Below, in pieces: positions 42,293 to 52,049 of a stretch of 64,000 nucleotides of DNA. The position numbers and the translations under genes are program-made. The first letter of the stretch is position 1; each line of letters starts with the position of its first letter. Source of the DNA: Labia minor (Eukaryota > Arthropoda > Insecta > Dermaptera > Spongiphoridae); contig OY720350.1 of NCBI GenBank assembly GCA_963082975.1, forward strand, positions 40,913,851-40,977,850, read 5' to 3'. The notes under the pieces were generated by a model. The model saw only the letters and a program-made list of their open reading frames with translations, had not been told where the DNA came from and ran no database searches.

Positions 42293-44113
42293 TTACATTT
42301 TATAGTTTTGCATTGTATGATATCTTTCAAAACATTCCCCAATATGTAATCCTGGTTTTAGAGTAGAGTACATGTATTGCAGATATATCTTGTTTCATGT
42401 CTTCCTCCTTTGACTTTTCGGTCAGAACATACTAAACAGTCCTTTTTCTTTACTTCATTTTTACGAAAAATATGCAATTTGCCGTTTAGTCGTTCTTCCT
42501 TGTCTGACGTTGATGGTCTACCTGAAATTTTTGATCCCTTTCGGTAGTTTGCTTTCTGTCCATCTACTATTTCTCGAACAAACTTTAAATGCGTCATTGG
42601 TCGTTTATTTTGGCGATTTTGAGTTATTTTATATAGTAAATATGCATTCACACTACATAATTCAAGTCCCCAAAAAAATAATTTCCGCCACCATTTCAAT
42701 GATTTTCTCATAAAACAATATGACGCTGAATATGAGTCGGCTCGATCTACGCCTCCCATATATTTATTGTAATTAACAATTACAATTGGCTTATCTATAA
42801 CTTGGATATTACCTCCACGTACTCTTCTAGTTATTGGTTGAGTACCTGAAACGTCCCAGCTGCTAAGTATAGTGACGACACGTTTATCTTTCCTTACCAA
42901 CAATAGCAAATTTTCTGATCTGCAGGCAAATGTATTGTTTTGAGAAAACTTTGGTTTTTTATTGAATATGGTATAAACTTTCTATTATTTTGTATAGTTC
43001 CTGTTGTATATATATTTAGCTTTAGCAGTTCTTGTGCAAGTGGTAAGCTTGTGTAGTACCTATCCGTATAAATATGGTATCCTTTACTACCAGGATTGCT
43101 ATCCAATAAGTCTTGGCACAATTTTAGTGCTATTCTTGTACTTATGAGAAGATCAGGTCGTGGTAAATCTTCTGAAGACAAGCTTCCATAATAGGGTAAA
43201 ATTGAATATACATATCCTGTATTGGCATCTGCGAGTACATATATTCTTATTCCCCACTTGGAAGGTTTATTTGGATTATATGTCAGAAAACATATTTTCC
43301 CTTTGAATCCCACCACTGACTCATCAACTGAGATTTCTCTTGACGGAACAAAATGTTTTTTGAATTTTTTATTTAAAAATTCTAAATAATGGCTAACTTT
43401 ATGTGTTCGGGCTCTAAGACTTTGGTTATTTGGATTATTCTTATATAAGTGAAGCATCCAAAATATTTGCATAAATCTTTCTCTTCTAAATATACTACCA
43501 AAGAAAGGAATTTTTGAGTTGAAATTTTGGGACCAATATTCTTGCAGATTACTAACAGTAATTGTGCCCATATTTAGGATAACTCCAATAAATGCTGTAA
43601 TTTCTTCTACGGTAACATCAACCCACGTATGCCACGTAGACCGTTTGGACAGATTTTTTTTTCTATTTTATTTCGAGCATAAATATTTGTCTCTTCTACT
43701 ATTTTTTCGATAAGTTCATCAGAAAAAAAAAGTTTAAAAAAATCGGTAGGTTTTGTGCAGTTATCTGGGATTTGTGGGCCTTCAGTTTTTTGGCCGGAAG
43801 TAAAATCGATCCTATATGGCACATTGTCTTGAAGAGTGACGTCCACCCATGGCCCATAGTTGTCTGTCCTTTTAGTGGTATACTCATCTTCACTGTTGCT
43901 TGAACTCGTTGGTAAAGGCACTGTTCTTCTTTTTTTATCAACTACGATATCACTATCTGTGCTAATATCAATTTCCTCTTCTTCTTCAAAACTTTCCCTG
44001 TCACTATTACTAGAGGAATTTATTTCTTCATGGCCATACGAGTCCAAATAAAATTCGTCATCACTACTTTCCAATTCATTTATAATTTCTTTTTGTAAAT
44101 GTTGTTTGAGCAT
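42293..44113 (-). pseudogene. piggyBac transposase (DDE_Tnp_1_7 type), frameshifted
   Basis: Three minus-strand frames together span a whole piggyBac transposase of about 600 residues. Frame 1 (44,113-43,607, start MLKQHLQKE) holds the acidic N-terminal tail and the beginning of the core (PYRIDFTSGQ, NCTKPTDFFKLFF). Frame 2 (43,571-42,894) carries the first catalytic Asp in ISVDESVVGFKG and the second in YTDRYYTSLPLAQEL. Frame 3 (42,909-42,358) carries the third in NYNKYMGGVDRAD, then a C-terminal cysteine-rich region with CLVCSDRK and YICNTC. Its last segment (KPGLHIGECFERYHT, ending at the stop 42,293-42,295) lies in another frame again. Breaks sit at the T run 43,654-43,662, near 42,895-42,915 and near 42,364. 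All catalytic aspartates remain, so decay is recent, but the protein cannot be made without correction. Confidence 0.93.
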
Positions 44114-44277
44114 TTTTAAATTGTAAAAAATTTCAAATTATAACACAAATATAAATTAGACATACACTTGAGCATTTACCGCGTGACGTTCTCTACAAAA
44201 GTAATGAAATAGTGAAAATTTCTAAAAGATATATATTATTTAAATTAAAATTAAAATATATATTATTTAAATTATTT

Positions 44278-44540
44278 ATTTACTAGCTGCTCCGAGCGCC
44301 TTCGCCAATGAAGACCGCCGTTTTTTAAAATAATTAAATTATTTTATAGATTATAAAATAAAAATTATTGTATTAACATTAAAAATATTGAAATAAAAAA
44401 TAATATTTAGTTTGATTTAATAAATAAAAATATTATAAACATTTTTAGTGGGAATGGAAATTTCTAGGGGAGGAAGGGAGGTCAGATAAGCGACAACTTT
44501 TATTCCAAATGTTCGTCCTCCCTAGCTGTGACGTCATCCA
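44278..44540. repeat. Repeat inserted within piggyBac (shared with 14.3 kb)
   Basis: The segment from TACTAGCTGCTCCGAGCGCC through GAAGACCGCCG and AAATTATTTTATAGATTATA to GGAAGGGAGGTCAG matches 14,291-14,456 closely, then has extra sequence ending with a TGACGTCA (about 44,529). It is non-coding and lies between the transposase start and the right terminus. A nested insertion is the simplest explanation. Confidence 0.6.
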
Positions 44541-44561
44541 TAAGAAGATATAAAGAAAACA

Positions 44562-44697
44562 GTAAAACATATAATGTCGCCTATTTGGCGACATACGAGT
44601 GCAACGGTAAAACATATAATGTCGCCTATTTGGCGACGTACGAGTGCAACGGTAAAAATATAATGTCGCCTAGTTGGCGACGTACGAGTGCAAAGGG
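44562..44697. repeat. Three 45-bp direct repeats at the right piggyBac end
   Basis: Units at 44,562-44,606, 44,607-44,651 and 44,652-44,697 each contain the palindrome GTCGCCTATTTGGCGAC (TAGT in the last) followed by TACGAGTGCAA, the core of the terminal inverted repeat. The final unit becomes the terminus itself (TACGAGTGCAAAGGG). They are likely multiple transposase-binding sites. Confidence 0.9.
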
Positions 44698-44701
44698 TTA
44701 A

Positions 44702-45296
44702 AAGGATATTTTTTGATATTTTTAAATATTTGAATTAAAATATATAAACATCTATAAATATTAAATTATAAATAAAATAACTATATAAATATAATAGTTA
44801 AGTAATTATATAAATGCATACCTATATATAAAAATTATACATACATAGGTATGTTGTAAATAATATCAGAATTATTTATGTTTGTCTATAAATAATAAAT
44901 TAAATTTTTTTATATAATTTATTTTCCTTAAACTTGTATATGTGATGGTTTAATAAATAATAAATACTTAATTATTAAACATAAATCTAATCAGAATATT
45001 TTTTATAATCAACTTGAAATTTCAATGAGTTTAGGATTATGTTTTTTATTTCGTATTTTATTTTATAAATTTTTATAGGTAATATTTAAATTTATATATA
45101 TATAGATAGATATATTAATTTATCTTATCATTTTAGGTAAATTTTTAAAATAAAATACATATTTTTTATTAATACTTTTGAAGTGAAAGTATAATAATAT
45201 ACGTTTAATTAAATAGATATATTATATTTGTATTAATTTTTTTTTAACTTCTCAATCTTAGTGGTAAATAAGAAAAATATTATAATTTAAATAAAA
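44702..45296. other. AT-rich stretch, no gene seen
   Basis: Low-complexity AT-rich DNA between the piggyBac and the next F1 copy. Confidence 0.5.
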
Positions 45297-45840
45297 TAAG
45301 TTGACCTGTGGCCAGGTCCGAACCGACCGACAGTTTGTAATAAATTAATTTCCAGCTACAGAAACAATTTCAAATAATTTTAATGTATCTATTATTGTAA
45401 TAAAAAACAGATATGGATATAACCTAAATATTTTTAATTTTATTTTATTTATAATATATATGTAAGACCAGGCTGTGACGTCATGAATGGCTGGGTGACG
45501 TCATATAATTTTAATTAAGAAAAAACTAATAAAGAGGATTTTTCTCGAGTATAAAACCAATTCAAAGTGATGATATGTAAAAAATCTCCTCATGTGAAAT
45601 TAGGTGTGAAAATAACCCTTCCCTTCCTATCGTCGATTGCTTATACTACCACTTCCGGTTTCCGGATTTGCACCAAAAGTTGATCAATTCATCATATTGA
45701 TGCATTAAGTAAATATACCAAATTTCATCAAAATCCGTTGACCCGTTCAGGCTGTACACATCTATACGGACGGACAGACGGACAGACATGATGCTAAAAA
45801 TACTTATTTCTGTTAAGGAAATGCATGATTCGTGGAGATA
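45297..45840 (-). repeat. F1 repeat family copy (reverse orientation)
   Basis: Reading inward from 45,298 it shows the hairpin GACCTG-TGGC-CAGGTC, CCGACCGACAG, two TGACGTCA palindromes (about 45,477 and 45,497), the block CCTTCCCTTCCTATCGTCGA, and the core CCAAATTTCATCAAAATCCG. The microsatellite CGGACGGACAGACGGACAGA is at about 45,768. It stops at the GCATGATTCGTGGAGAT block, before the ACCGACCGACG left end. Confidence 0.9.
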
Positions 45841-48505
45841 AAATTTTATATTGCAAAAAAAAAAAATATTTTTGAAACAAAGAACAGTTTAAAAATTTGT
45901 GCATTATCTAAATTGTAACTATTGTCTATTCCTCCTCAAAAGTTATGCTATTTAACTTTAATGGTTAAATTTCATATTTTTACTTATAATAATTATATTT
46001 TTAATTTACTTTTCATATTATTTTTTTTTTATATTTATTTATTTTCTTACAATTCAATTTTTCTAAAACAATTGAAAAAAAAAATGAATATTATTTCTTA
46101 AATCTATATATATTGGTGTTTTAAAAATAAATTGAAAGCTATCATATTACAACATTTTTATTTAATAAAATAATTTTATAATAATATATTTTTTTGCAAT
46201 AAAAAAAATTATTTTTAATATCATCCGTTATATTTAATTGAATATAATAAGATAGAATCGATATTGTCAACAAATTCTGAATAAAATTAAAACACACCTT
46301 GATAAGTATTATAACTAAAAATCACTGACATTAACTGATCACACTCTTTGCCATTTTTCCAGTCTTTATATCCTATTCGTACTATTATATTACAAATATT
46401 AAGAAAAATGTTAAAATATCGTTAACCTTTGTAATTTATTCCCTTTCCAGGTAGACCTTTCAGAATATATCATTATTCAATAATAAATATAACACATGCA
46501 ATTTTGTATAAATAACTAAGTATTGAATATTTTTCTATTTGACTTTATGGATATTAATCACATAATAACATAGAATAAAAAATAATCATGAAGTTAATGA
46601 TTGATAATAAGAAGATGAATATATAAATATTTATGAATTTAATGGTATAAAAGTGGAATATATATATATAAACTCAAAATTAAAATAACAAATTCTAATA
46701 AGCATGACATTTAAATTAAAAATACAAAAAAAAAAAGGAAATTAATTAGATTTTCTAGTGTATGCTTTCGTGATAATACTGATCGTGATAATTTTTCCTT
46801 AACAGAAATCTTTTTATTTTGAAATAAATTTAATACTTCAATAATAATTCATAAGATGAATTTTTCATCTCTGATTATCATAGTCTTGTGCTTTATGAGC
46901 TTTTGAGTATTCAGTCAAGCATTTGAGCTATTTGAAATAAAATATTAAGGTCAATATTATAGGCATTTAATTCTCATTATATTTAACACCACGATAATAA
47001 TATTGAACCACAAGTACCATATTCGACAGATATAGCACCGGTTTTTCAAAGTAAGTTTTAATTCGATTCCAGAAATGTAAAATCAATTTAAGAATAATAA
47101 GATCTATACTAATAAGATCATAGTTAGAATAAAGAAAACTACTTTCAAAAGAGATTTCTTCGAAAACAGAAAATACAAGAGTTACAAGAGTTCGATGTAA
47201 AGACTATTTTTTTAGCGTTTTTGAATTTCTATATTTCTCATGAATTTCATATCTAATAAGAATACTTCCTGTTTCTTTCTCCATTCAATATTATGATAAT
47301 AATGGTTCATTTTTATCTTCCTTTAAATACAAATTTAATTCTCATTTGTTATCGGAAAATAAAGGGAAAAAAAATATAGAGTTATTAAATTAAATTAGAT
47401 GAGAAGTATATGATTATAGCTATTAATTATTTCTAATACATGAAGATGAATGAAAAAAGAACAATCCTCTCACCAAAATAAAAGAGTGAAGAAGGAATTT
47501 TTTCATCATCTGTAAAGGTGAAAACATTAAATGGCACATTTTTAATTTGAAATATTACTTAATATTCTATTATATTCTCTAATAAGAGAATACAACACTA
47601 ATTATTAAAATTAAATGCTATTGGTGGAGTTAAATTATATTAATTCTCTTCTATTATCATCCAATAAGAAATATATATTTATTGTTTTATATATAACATA
47701 TATACATATTTTTATTATTTAAAACCGCAAGTGGATGGATATTGTTTTACTTTTGAATAGCCGACACAACAATATAACGAAATTCACGCGAGGTATTAAT
47801 TATAGCTATAAAGGGATAACATGATAGAATAGAGAGGAACCTCCTCCCTGCCAGCCGGGCAATCAAACTCACCCTCATTAGTAGAAATCATTTTCCAATG
47901 GCATATTATCTATCCATCTAGGATGTGTGTATGAATTATAATAATATTCTTGTTCTTTTTATTATTTATTCTTTATTCATTCAAAAAACGAAGCTTCTTC
48001 ACCGTTCATTCAAATCTCCATTTTTAAAAAATATAATATAAAAAGCATTTTTATTATTAAAAAAAACCCTAGTAATTTTGTATAATTTTATCTTGTTAAG
48101 GAATTATTGTTATTGGAATTGCTAATCGTAAAACAGAAAATAGGAATAATAATATTATCTAATTAAGATTATTATATATATTCTTCTTATTGAAAAATTA
48201 TTTCTTAAATTAGTTTTTTTTTTCAATTTTTTATTTATTATCCTCCTGAAATTAATTTTTGTTTATTTTTTTTTTTTTGTTTAGTAAATTATTTATTTAT
48301 TTTGAAAATTATGTCGTTAATATATTTATAAAAAAAAAATAAAGATTTTTCTATTTATTTTTTAGTTTTAATGCAAGGTAAATAAACTTTTTTTATTATT
48401 TATTGAGTCTAACAAAATATATAAATTTAAAAACTAATTCTTTAAATAACTCTTTCTATTTTTTTTTAGTAAAATTTATAATTCATAAAAAAACTAAAAC
48501 TTTAA
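45841..48505. other. AT-rich stretch, no gene seen
   Basis: About 2.7 kb with no recognisable element. The 46,300-46,500 and 47,740-47,930 segments are slightly less AT-rich and unique in the window. No reading frame with a recognisable domain was found. Confidence 0.4.
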
Positions 48506-48509
48506 AAAA

Positions 48510-48735
48510 ATGTTTGTCAAAAATACGTCCGACCTGTGGGCCAAATCCGGCCTGTCAAAAATATTATTTTATGCCCCTATATCATAAGAAGTCAAAAAGT
48601 TTTTTAAAAATATTTGTATTTAAGTATTTTTAATATTATATAATTATATTTTATTTTCATCATATTTATTTAATATTGATGTAGCTCGCCGTAACACATT
48701 TTGTTCATGCGTCAAAAAGTTTGGACACCTCTAAT
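48510..48735. mobile_element. hAT-like non-autonomous remnant
   Basis: The right end reads GCGTCAAAAAGTTTGGACACCTCT, whose complement AGAGGTGTCCAAACTTTTTG is a typical hAT-type terminal repeat. The left part (ATACGTCCGACCTGTGGGCC, CCGGCCTG) has the GC-rich 'CGACCTGTGGGCC' style of hAT subterminal regions. The exact left terminus is degraded and no 8-bp duplication could be established. The 76-codon frame overlapping it is incidental. Confidence 0.45.
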
Positions 48736-48832
48736 GCACAACCATAAACACTAGAAGGGGAGTAAATTGAATGTATTTATGGCAGAAATGTGAAAATTAA
48801 TATCTAGTTTTAATAAACTCTTTTTCATTTTT

Positions 48833-49397
48833 ACTATCTCGCCAGAGATAATATTGCGATCACGAAAATTTTCGATGTCGAGATTTTAATGTTTTTATAC
48901 GTTTTGAAGGTCCCTGAGTCATTTTCACTAAGGTTGAGAAAAATGTCAGTATGTGTATGTAGACAAGATTACGCAAAAACGGTTTGAGCTAGAATAATGG
49001 AATTTGGTACAGGGGCATTATTCAAAATTCGTGGCCCACAGTTACCTACAGCTTGGCCGACGCGGTGCCATCTATAATATTATTATATTCGGGTTGCAGC
49101 AGCCACCGGTGGATGACACATATAAAGCTCAATAAATTCTCTCAATATTACCTCAAAAAAAAAAAGAAAAAATTGTGTGTATTTTCATATATTCTATCAA
49201 ATAAAACCTAAAAACACAAAAACTTGTTTTGAGCTCATTCGAAAGAGGACCATTACCTACCAAGTTTTGATTTTTTTCCTCCAAATTGACGTAAAAATAA
49301 AGATATATGTTTAATAGTTTTCATGATTAAATATTGTATAAAACTGCTATATATAGAAATTCAGCTTGATTAAATCGCTGAAAGTACCGGAATTAAT
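48833..49397 (+). repeat. F2 repeat family copy, interrupted twice
   Basis: It begins ACTATCTCGCCAGAGATAAT and carries the usual left half (short GTATGTGTATG microsatellite near 48,951). It is broken at about 49,031 by a poly(A)-tailed insert, resumes at about 49,225 with GAGCTCATTCGAAAGAGGAC, and ends at 49,397 after GTACCGGAATTAATTTTT, where the F3 element starts. The F2 right terminus is missing. Confidence 0.85.
49031..49222 (+). mobile_element. Poly(A)-tailed retroelement fragment inside F2
   Basis: A non-F2 segment (GTGGCCCACAGTTACCTACA ... GTTGCAGCAGCCACCGGTGG) ends with an AATAAA signal (CTCAATAAATTCTCTC) about 20 bp before an A-rich tail at 49,152-49,170. This looks like the 3' end of a retrotransposed RNA. 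The source family is not recognised. About 50 bp of unassigned sequence follow before F2 homology resumes. Confidence 0.55.
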
Positions 49398-49870
49398 TTT
49401 TGGGCGCATTTAGTTCTATGCAATGAACTTCCTTTATAGAGCTATAATTCATATATATATTTATATACTAAGATACATACCACACTAAAACATTTAATTA
49501 ACAAGTAACACTATTTCTTCTAATATAATCAACCATTTTGGATTGATTGATAATATGTAAATTTAATAAAAATTCTTTTAAATTTTGATACATACTTTGA
49601 TATAAGTATATTACCGTGAAAAATAATAAAAGATTAATTTTTTAGCTCTTATACTATCAATTTTATTGCATGATAAAAAAATTTGTCAGTTTATGTGTTT
49701 AATAAAATTTTTATTATTACAAAAATTTGACTTGATTGTTCATATAAATAAATTAAACTAAATGCGCCCAACGTTTTTCGTTGAATATGAAGCAATTCAT
49801 CTATAAACTTTGTCAGGCTTATAGAAAAATAATTTTATTCTTTTTAGTCCATTCGAAAAACGTTATTCTA
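49398..49870. mobile_element. F3 element with right flank, inserted in F2
   Basis: The core 49,400-49,770 starts GGGCGCATTTAGTT and ends AACTAAATGCGCCC, inverted relative to the 20.88-kb copy and nearly the same throughout (for example TTAACAAGTAACACTATTTC). Beyond the right end, CAACGTTTTTCGTTGAATAT and GAATTATTTTATTC-type flank also match the foldback arm (20,790-20,880). The unit is therefore larger than the core on this side. On the left it abuts the broken F2 copy. Confidence 0.7.
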
Positions 49871-50209
49871 TAAAAATTTTTTATATTTATATTTTTTAAA
49901 ATATAATCGTTATAAATTTTTGGAAAATGTATAAATTAACATAACTTAAAAAATATAATAAATAAACTATATATTTATAAAAAATAGATATTAATAAGTA
50001 ATAATAAAATTGAAATTGTTTTATAAATTTACTCATTAAAAAAAAAAACTATTCTACAATATTATTATAATAATTTTAAATTAATTTTAAATTCTTTTAG
50101 CAAAATAATGATGGTAATTTTCCTCATCTCTATATAAAATTTGTTAATCGACGTTTAAAATTGTTGTGAAATGTTCATTTGCTTAATTGAATTGACGATT
50201 GTTTCTCAC
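49871..50209. other. AT-rich stretch, no gene seen
   Basis: Low-complexity AT-rich DNA leading into the CpG-rich island. Confidence 0.5.
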
Positions 50210-50640
50210 TCATTTTTTTTTTATTTTCCTAGAGAGATGTTTGAAAGAGAGAGTGAGAGAGAAGTAGAAATGTTCCCGCTCTGTGGATGGCTAATCGAGT
50301 TATGCAAAGGTGCCAGTGGACTGTAGTTGATGAGTTCCCGTTGGCAAACTACTTGTTCTTGCACCTTGTCCTTTGTTCTAGCCCGGAGTGTACCTGCTCG
50401 AGAGGGTGTACGTGTTGGTGTGGACCTGTCAGCGTATTGGTGTGCGTGTTTAGGGGCAGAGAGCACGTAGCTGGGCTGAAGGCGCGATGGAGATCAAGAG
50501 GCGTTGAGCCGGCGGCCGGCCTTCTAATCAACCTTGCAACCGACGCACCTCCTGCCTCTCTCAGGGCTACAGGGCGACTCACAAAACTGGACACCACACT
50601 CCCTTCATCCAACACAATCAATCAATCGCCACCTTTTTTT
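50210..50640. other. CpG-rich island; candidate host exon or promoter
   Basis: About 350 bp of GC- and CpG-rich, non-repetitive DNA (for example GGCGTTGAGCCGGCGGCCGG near 50,500) are embedded in AT-rich sequence. Overlapping frames of 126 codons (plus) and 81 and 90 codons (minus) are all open but match no family I recognise, and GC-rich DNA lowers stop frequency in every frame. On the minus strand a long pyrimidine tract followed by CTCTCTAG (50,275-50,232) resembles a splice acceptor. It could be a first exon or CpG promoter, or a horizontally acquired or unknown repeat fragment. Confidence 0.35.
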
Positions 50641-51060
50641 TCATTTAGAAACGATACAAGTCTTTAGAAAAATCAGTAAAAACAATACAAACGGATATTA
50701 AAAAATTTTTAATCCATGACCAAGAACGATGAAAAAAGAAAATTATCTAAGATATTGTAAAAAAAAAAAATTATGAATAACTTGTTAACCGCAAAACTGA
50801 TAGGCAATAACTGAAACCTCGTGTAGTTGAAAATAGAAATAATTTATAACTTAAACAGGAAAAAAAAACGGAAAGAAACCTGTCAAATAAAATCAGAACT
50901 TGACTTTCATAATAGATCAGAGTGAGCGGCTTTCTGTTTTGGGGGAGAGAGAGAAGCAGAAACCAATTCCAGCCGAATGATCAATTATTGATCGAGCCAC
51001 TTCCAAGGCGATTACAAGCTTTTAAATGACCGATTTGGAAAGCCACAAAATAAATGAGAA
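50641..51060. other. Moderately AT-rich unique segment next to the CpG island
   Basis: Composition is intermediate, and phrases such as GAGTGAGCGGCTTTCTGTTT and CGAGCCACTTCCAAGGCGAT do not recur. It holds no gene-like frame. It may belong to the same functional region as the preceding island. Confidence 0.3.
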
Positions 51061-51283
51061 TTGAACAGGACATCTAAAAATATAATTATAATGTCAAATA
51101 CACCTTTACAATAAATAATACATTTTAAAATATTTTTTTATATAATTATTTAAAAAAAAATTGTTAAAAATTAAAATATAACTATCTTTAAAAATATAAA
51201 TATAAATAGTTGATTTTTTTAAATTATTGAGTAATTATTACTTATATATACTATCTATCTATATCTATCTATATATATATATA

Positions 51284-51512
51284 TCTATCTCTGTAGCTCT
51301 ACGAAACTCGAAAGTTCTTGACCGAAGCAACCACATTTCTCCAAGTATCCCAAGCTATAAACATCCAACTCCTACCCTGTCCCATCTGTCTCACGTCCCT
51401 TCCTACATAGTCCATTCACAGCGTCCTTGGTCTTCCAAGCGGTCGTTTCCCAATCGGTCTCCCCACCAATATATTTTTCGTCATTCTTTCCAGATTTTGA
51501 TGAAAAATTATT
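51284..51512 (-). pseudogene. LINE-A relic: C-terminal tail
   Basis: On the minus strand a clean stretch reads LERMTKNILVGRPIGKRPLG then RPRTL, followed (after a frame change) by MDYVGRDVRQMGQGRSWM and TWRNVVASVKNFRVS with a stop. This is the post-RT tail of a jockey/RTE-like LINE ('GKRPLGRPRTRWxDxV'). The non-coding end is a TAGA-type simple repeat (51,258-51,293). It is the best-preserved tail of the LINE-A family here, and lies just left of the younger LINE-B insertion. Confidence 0.8.
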
Positions 51513-51584
51513 GGAAAAATAAAAATTTGTTGAACATTTTTTGATTTGTTCTTTGAATATAGACTTGGATATTGAATATACAAC

Positions 51585-52049
51585 AATTTATATATAATTT
51601 TTTTTTTTTTTTTTTTTTTTTTTATAGTAGGTGAAATGCTTTTGTCGGGCTCCGTGCTAGACGTTCTACCGACTAAAACACCTACTCCTTCTACTTTATT
51701 TTCCAATCCTGATTTCACGAAAGGAATCGCCTTTCGGCATAGCGTCTATCGTAAATTTAAGGATTATTTTTTTGTCTTCAACTGTTTTTCTTTTGATTTA
51801 ATTATTTCTTTTATTAAATTATTAATAAGACCCCATTTCTCTTTACTTGTTATCATCTGATCTATTAAATTTTCTATTGAGATCTCAATACCTATATGAT
51901 TTTTTATATCCTCCCTCTTTGATTTCCATCTTTCACAGATAAACAATGTATGTTCTGCGTTGTCTTCTATGTAGTTGCAATTCGGACAAGTTGCCTTTTC
52001 TGCCCTTCCAAATTTATACTACGCTTCCAAATCTAATTTATATATAATT
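51585..52049 (-). mobile_element. LINE-B insertion: 5'-truncated, poly(A) tail, 15-bp target duplication
   Basis: The 15-mer AATTTATATATAATT occurs exactly at 51,585-51,599 and 52,035-52,049. Between them lies a minus-strand LINE 3' end: a coding tail with a zinc knuckle, a GC-richer 3' UTR (51,630-51,760, with CGAAAGGCGATTCCTTTCG) and a poly(A) tail seen as a T run at 51,600-51,623. A perfect duplication plus an intact tail mark a standard, fairly recent target-primed insertion. Confidence 0.92.
51764..52020 (-). pseudogene. LINE-B polyprotein C-terminus with CCHC-type zinc knuckle
   Basis: The minus-strand frame has no internal stop over about 85 codons: KFGRAEKATCPNCNYIEDNA then EHTLFICERW, followed by a helical charged segment ending EKQLKTKK and a stop at 51,764. 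The motif C-X2-C-X8-H-X4-C with 'EHTLFxCxRW' is the hallmark of the C-terminal zinc knuckle in R1/jockey/I-type LINEs. In such elements it follows the reverse transcriptase and is thought to aid nucleic-acid binding. The RT and endonuclease are missing through 5' truncation. Confidence 0.88.

Larger units (their letters stand above)
41847..44697 (-). mobile_element. Full-length piggyBac element (2,851 bp), now defective
   Basis: The left terminus CCCTTTGCACTCGTA (41,847-41,861) and the right terminus TACGAGTGCAAAGGG (44,683-44,697) are perfect 15-bp inverted repeats, flanked by TTAA on both sides. The transposase gene lies between them on the minus strand and is frameshifted. The right end carries three 45-bp direct repeats that each contain the TIR core. 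The left end carries a different pair of short repeats (CAACTCGGAATTTTTT). A non-coding segment at 44,280-44,540 looks like a secondary insertion. Confidence 0.95.
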
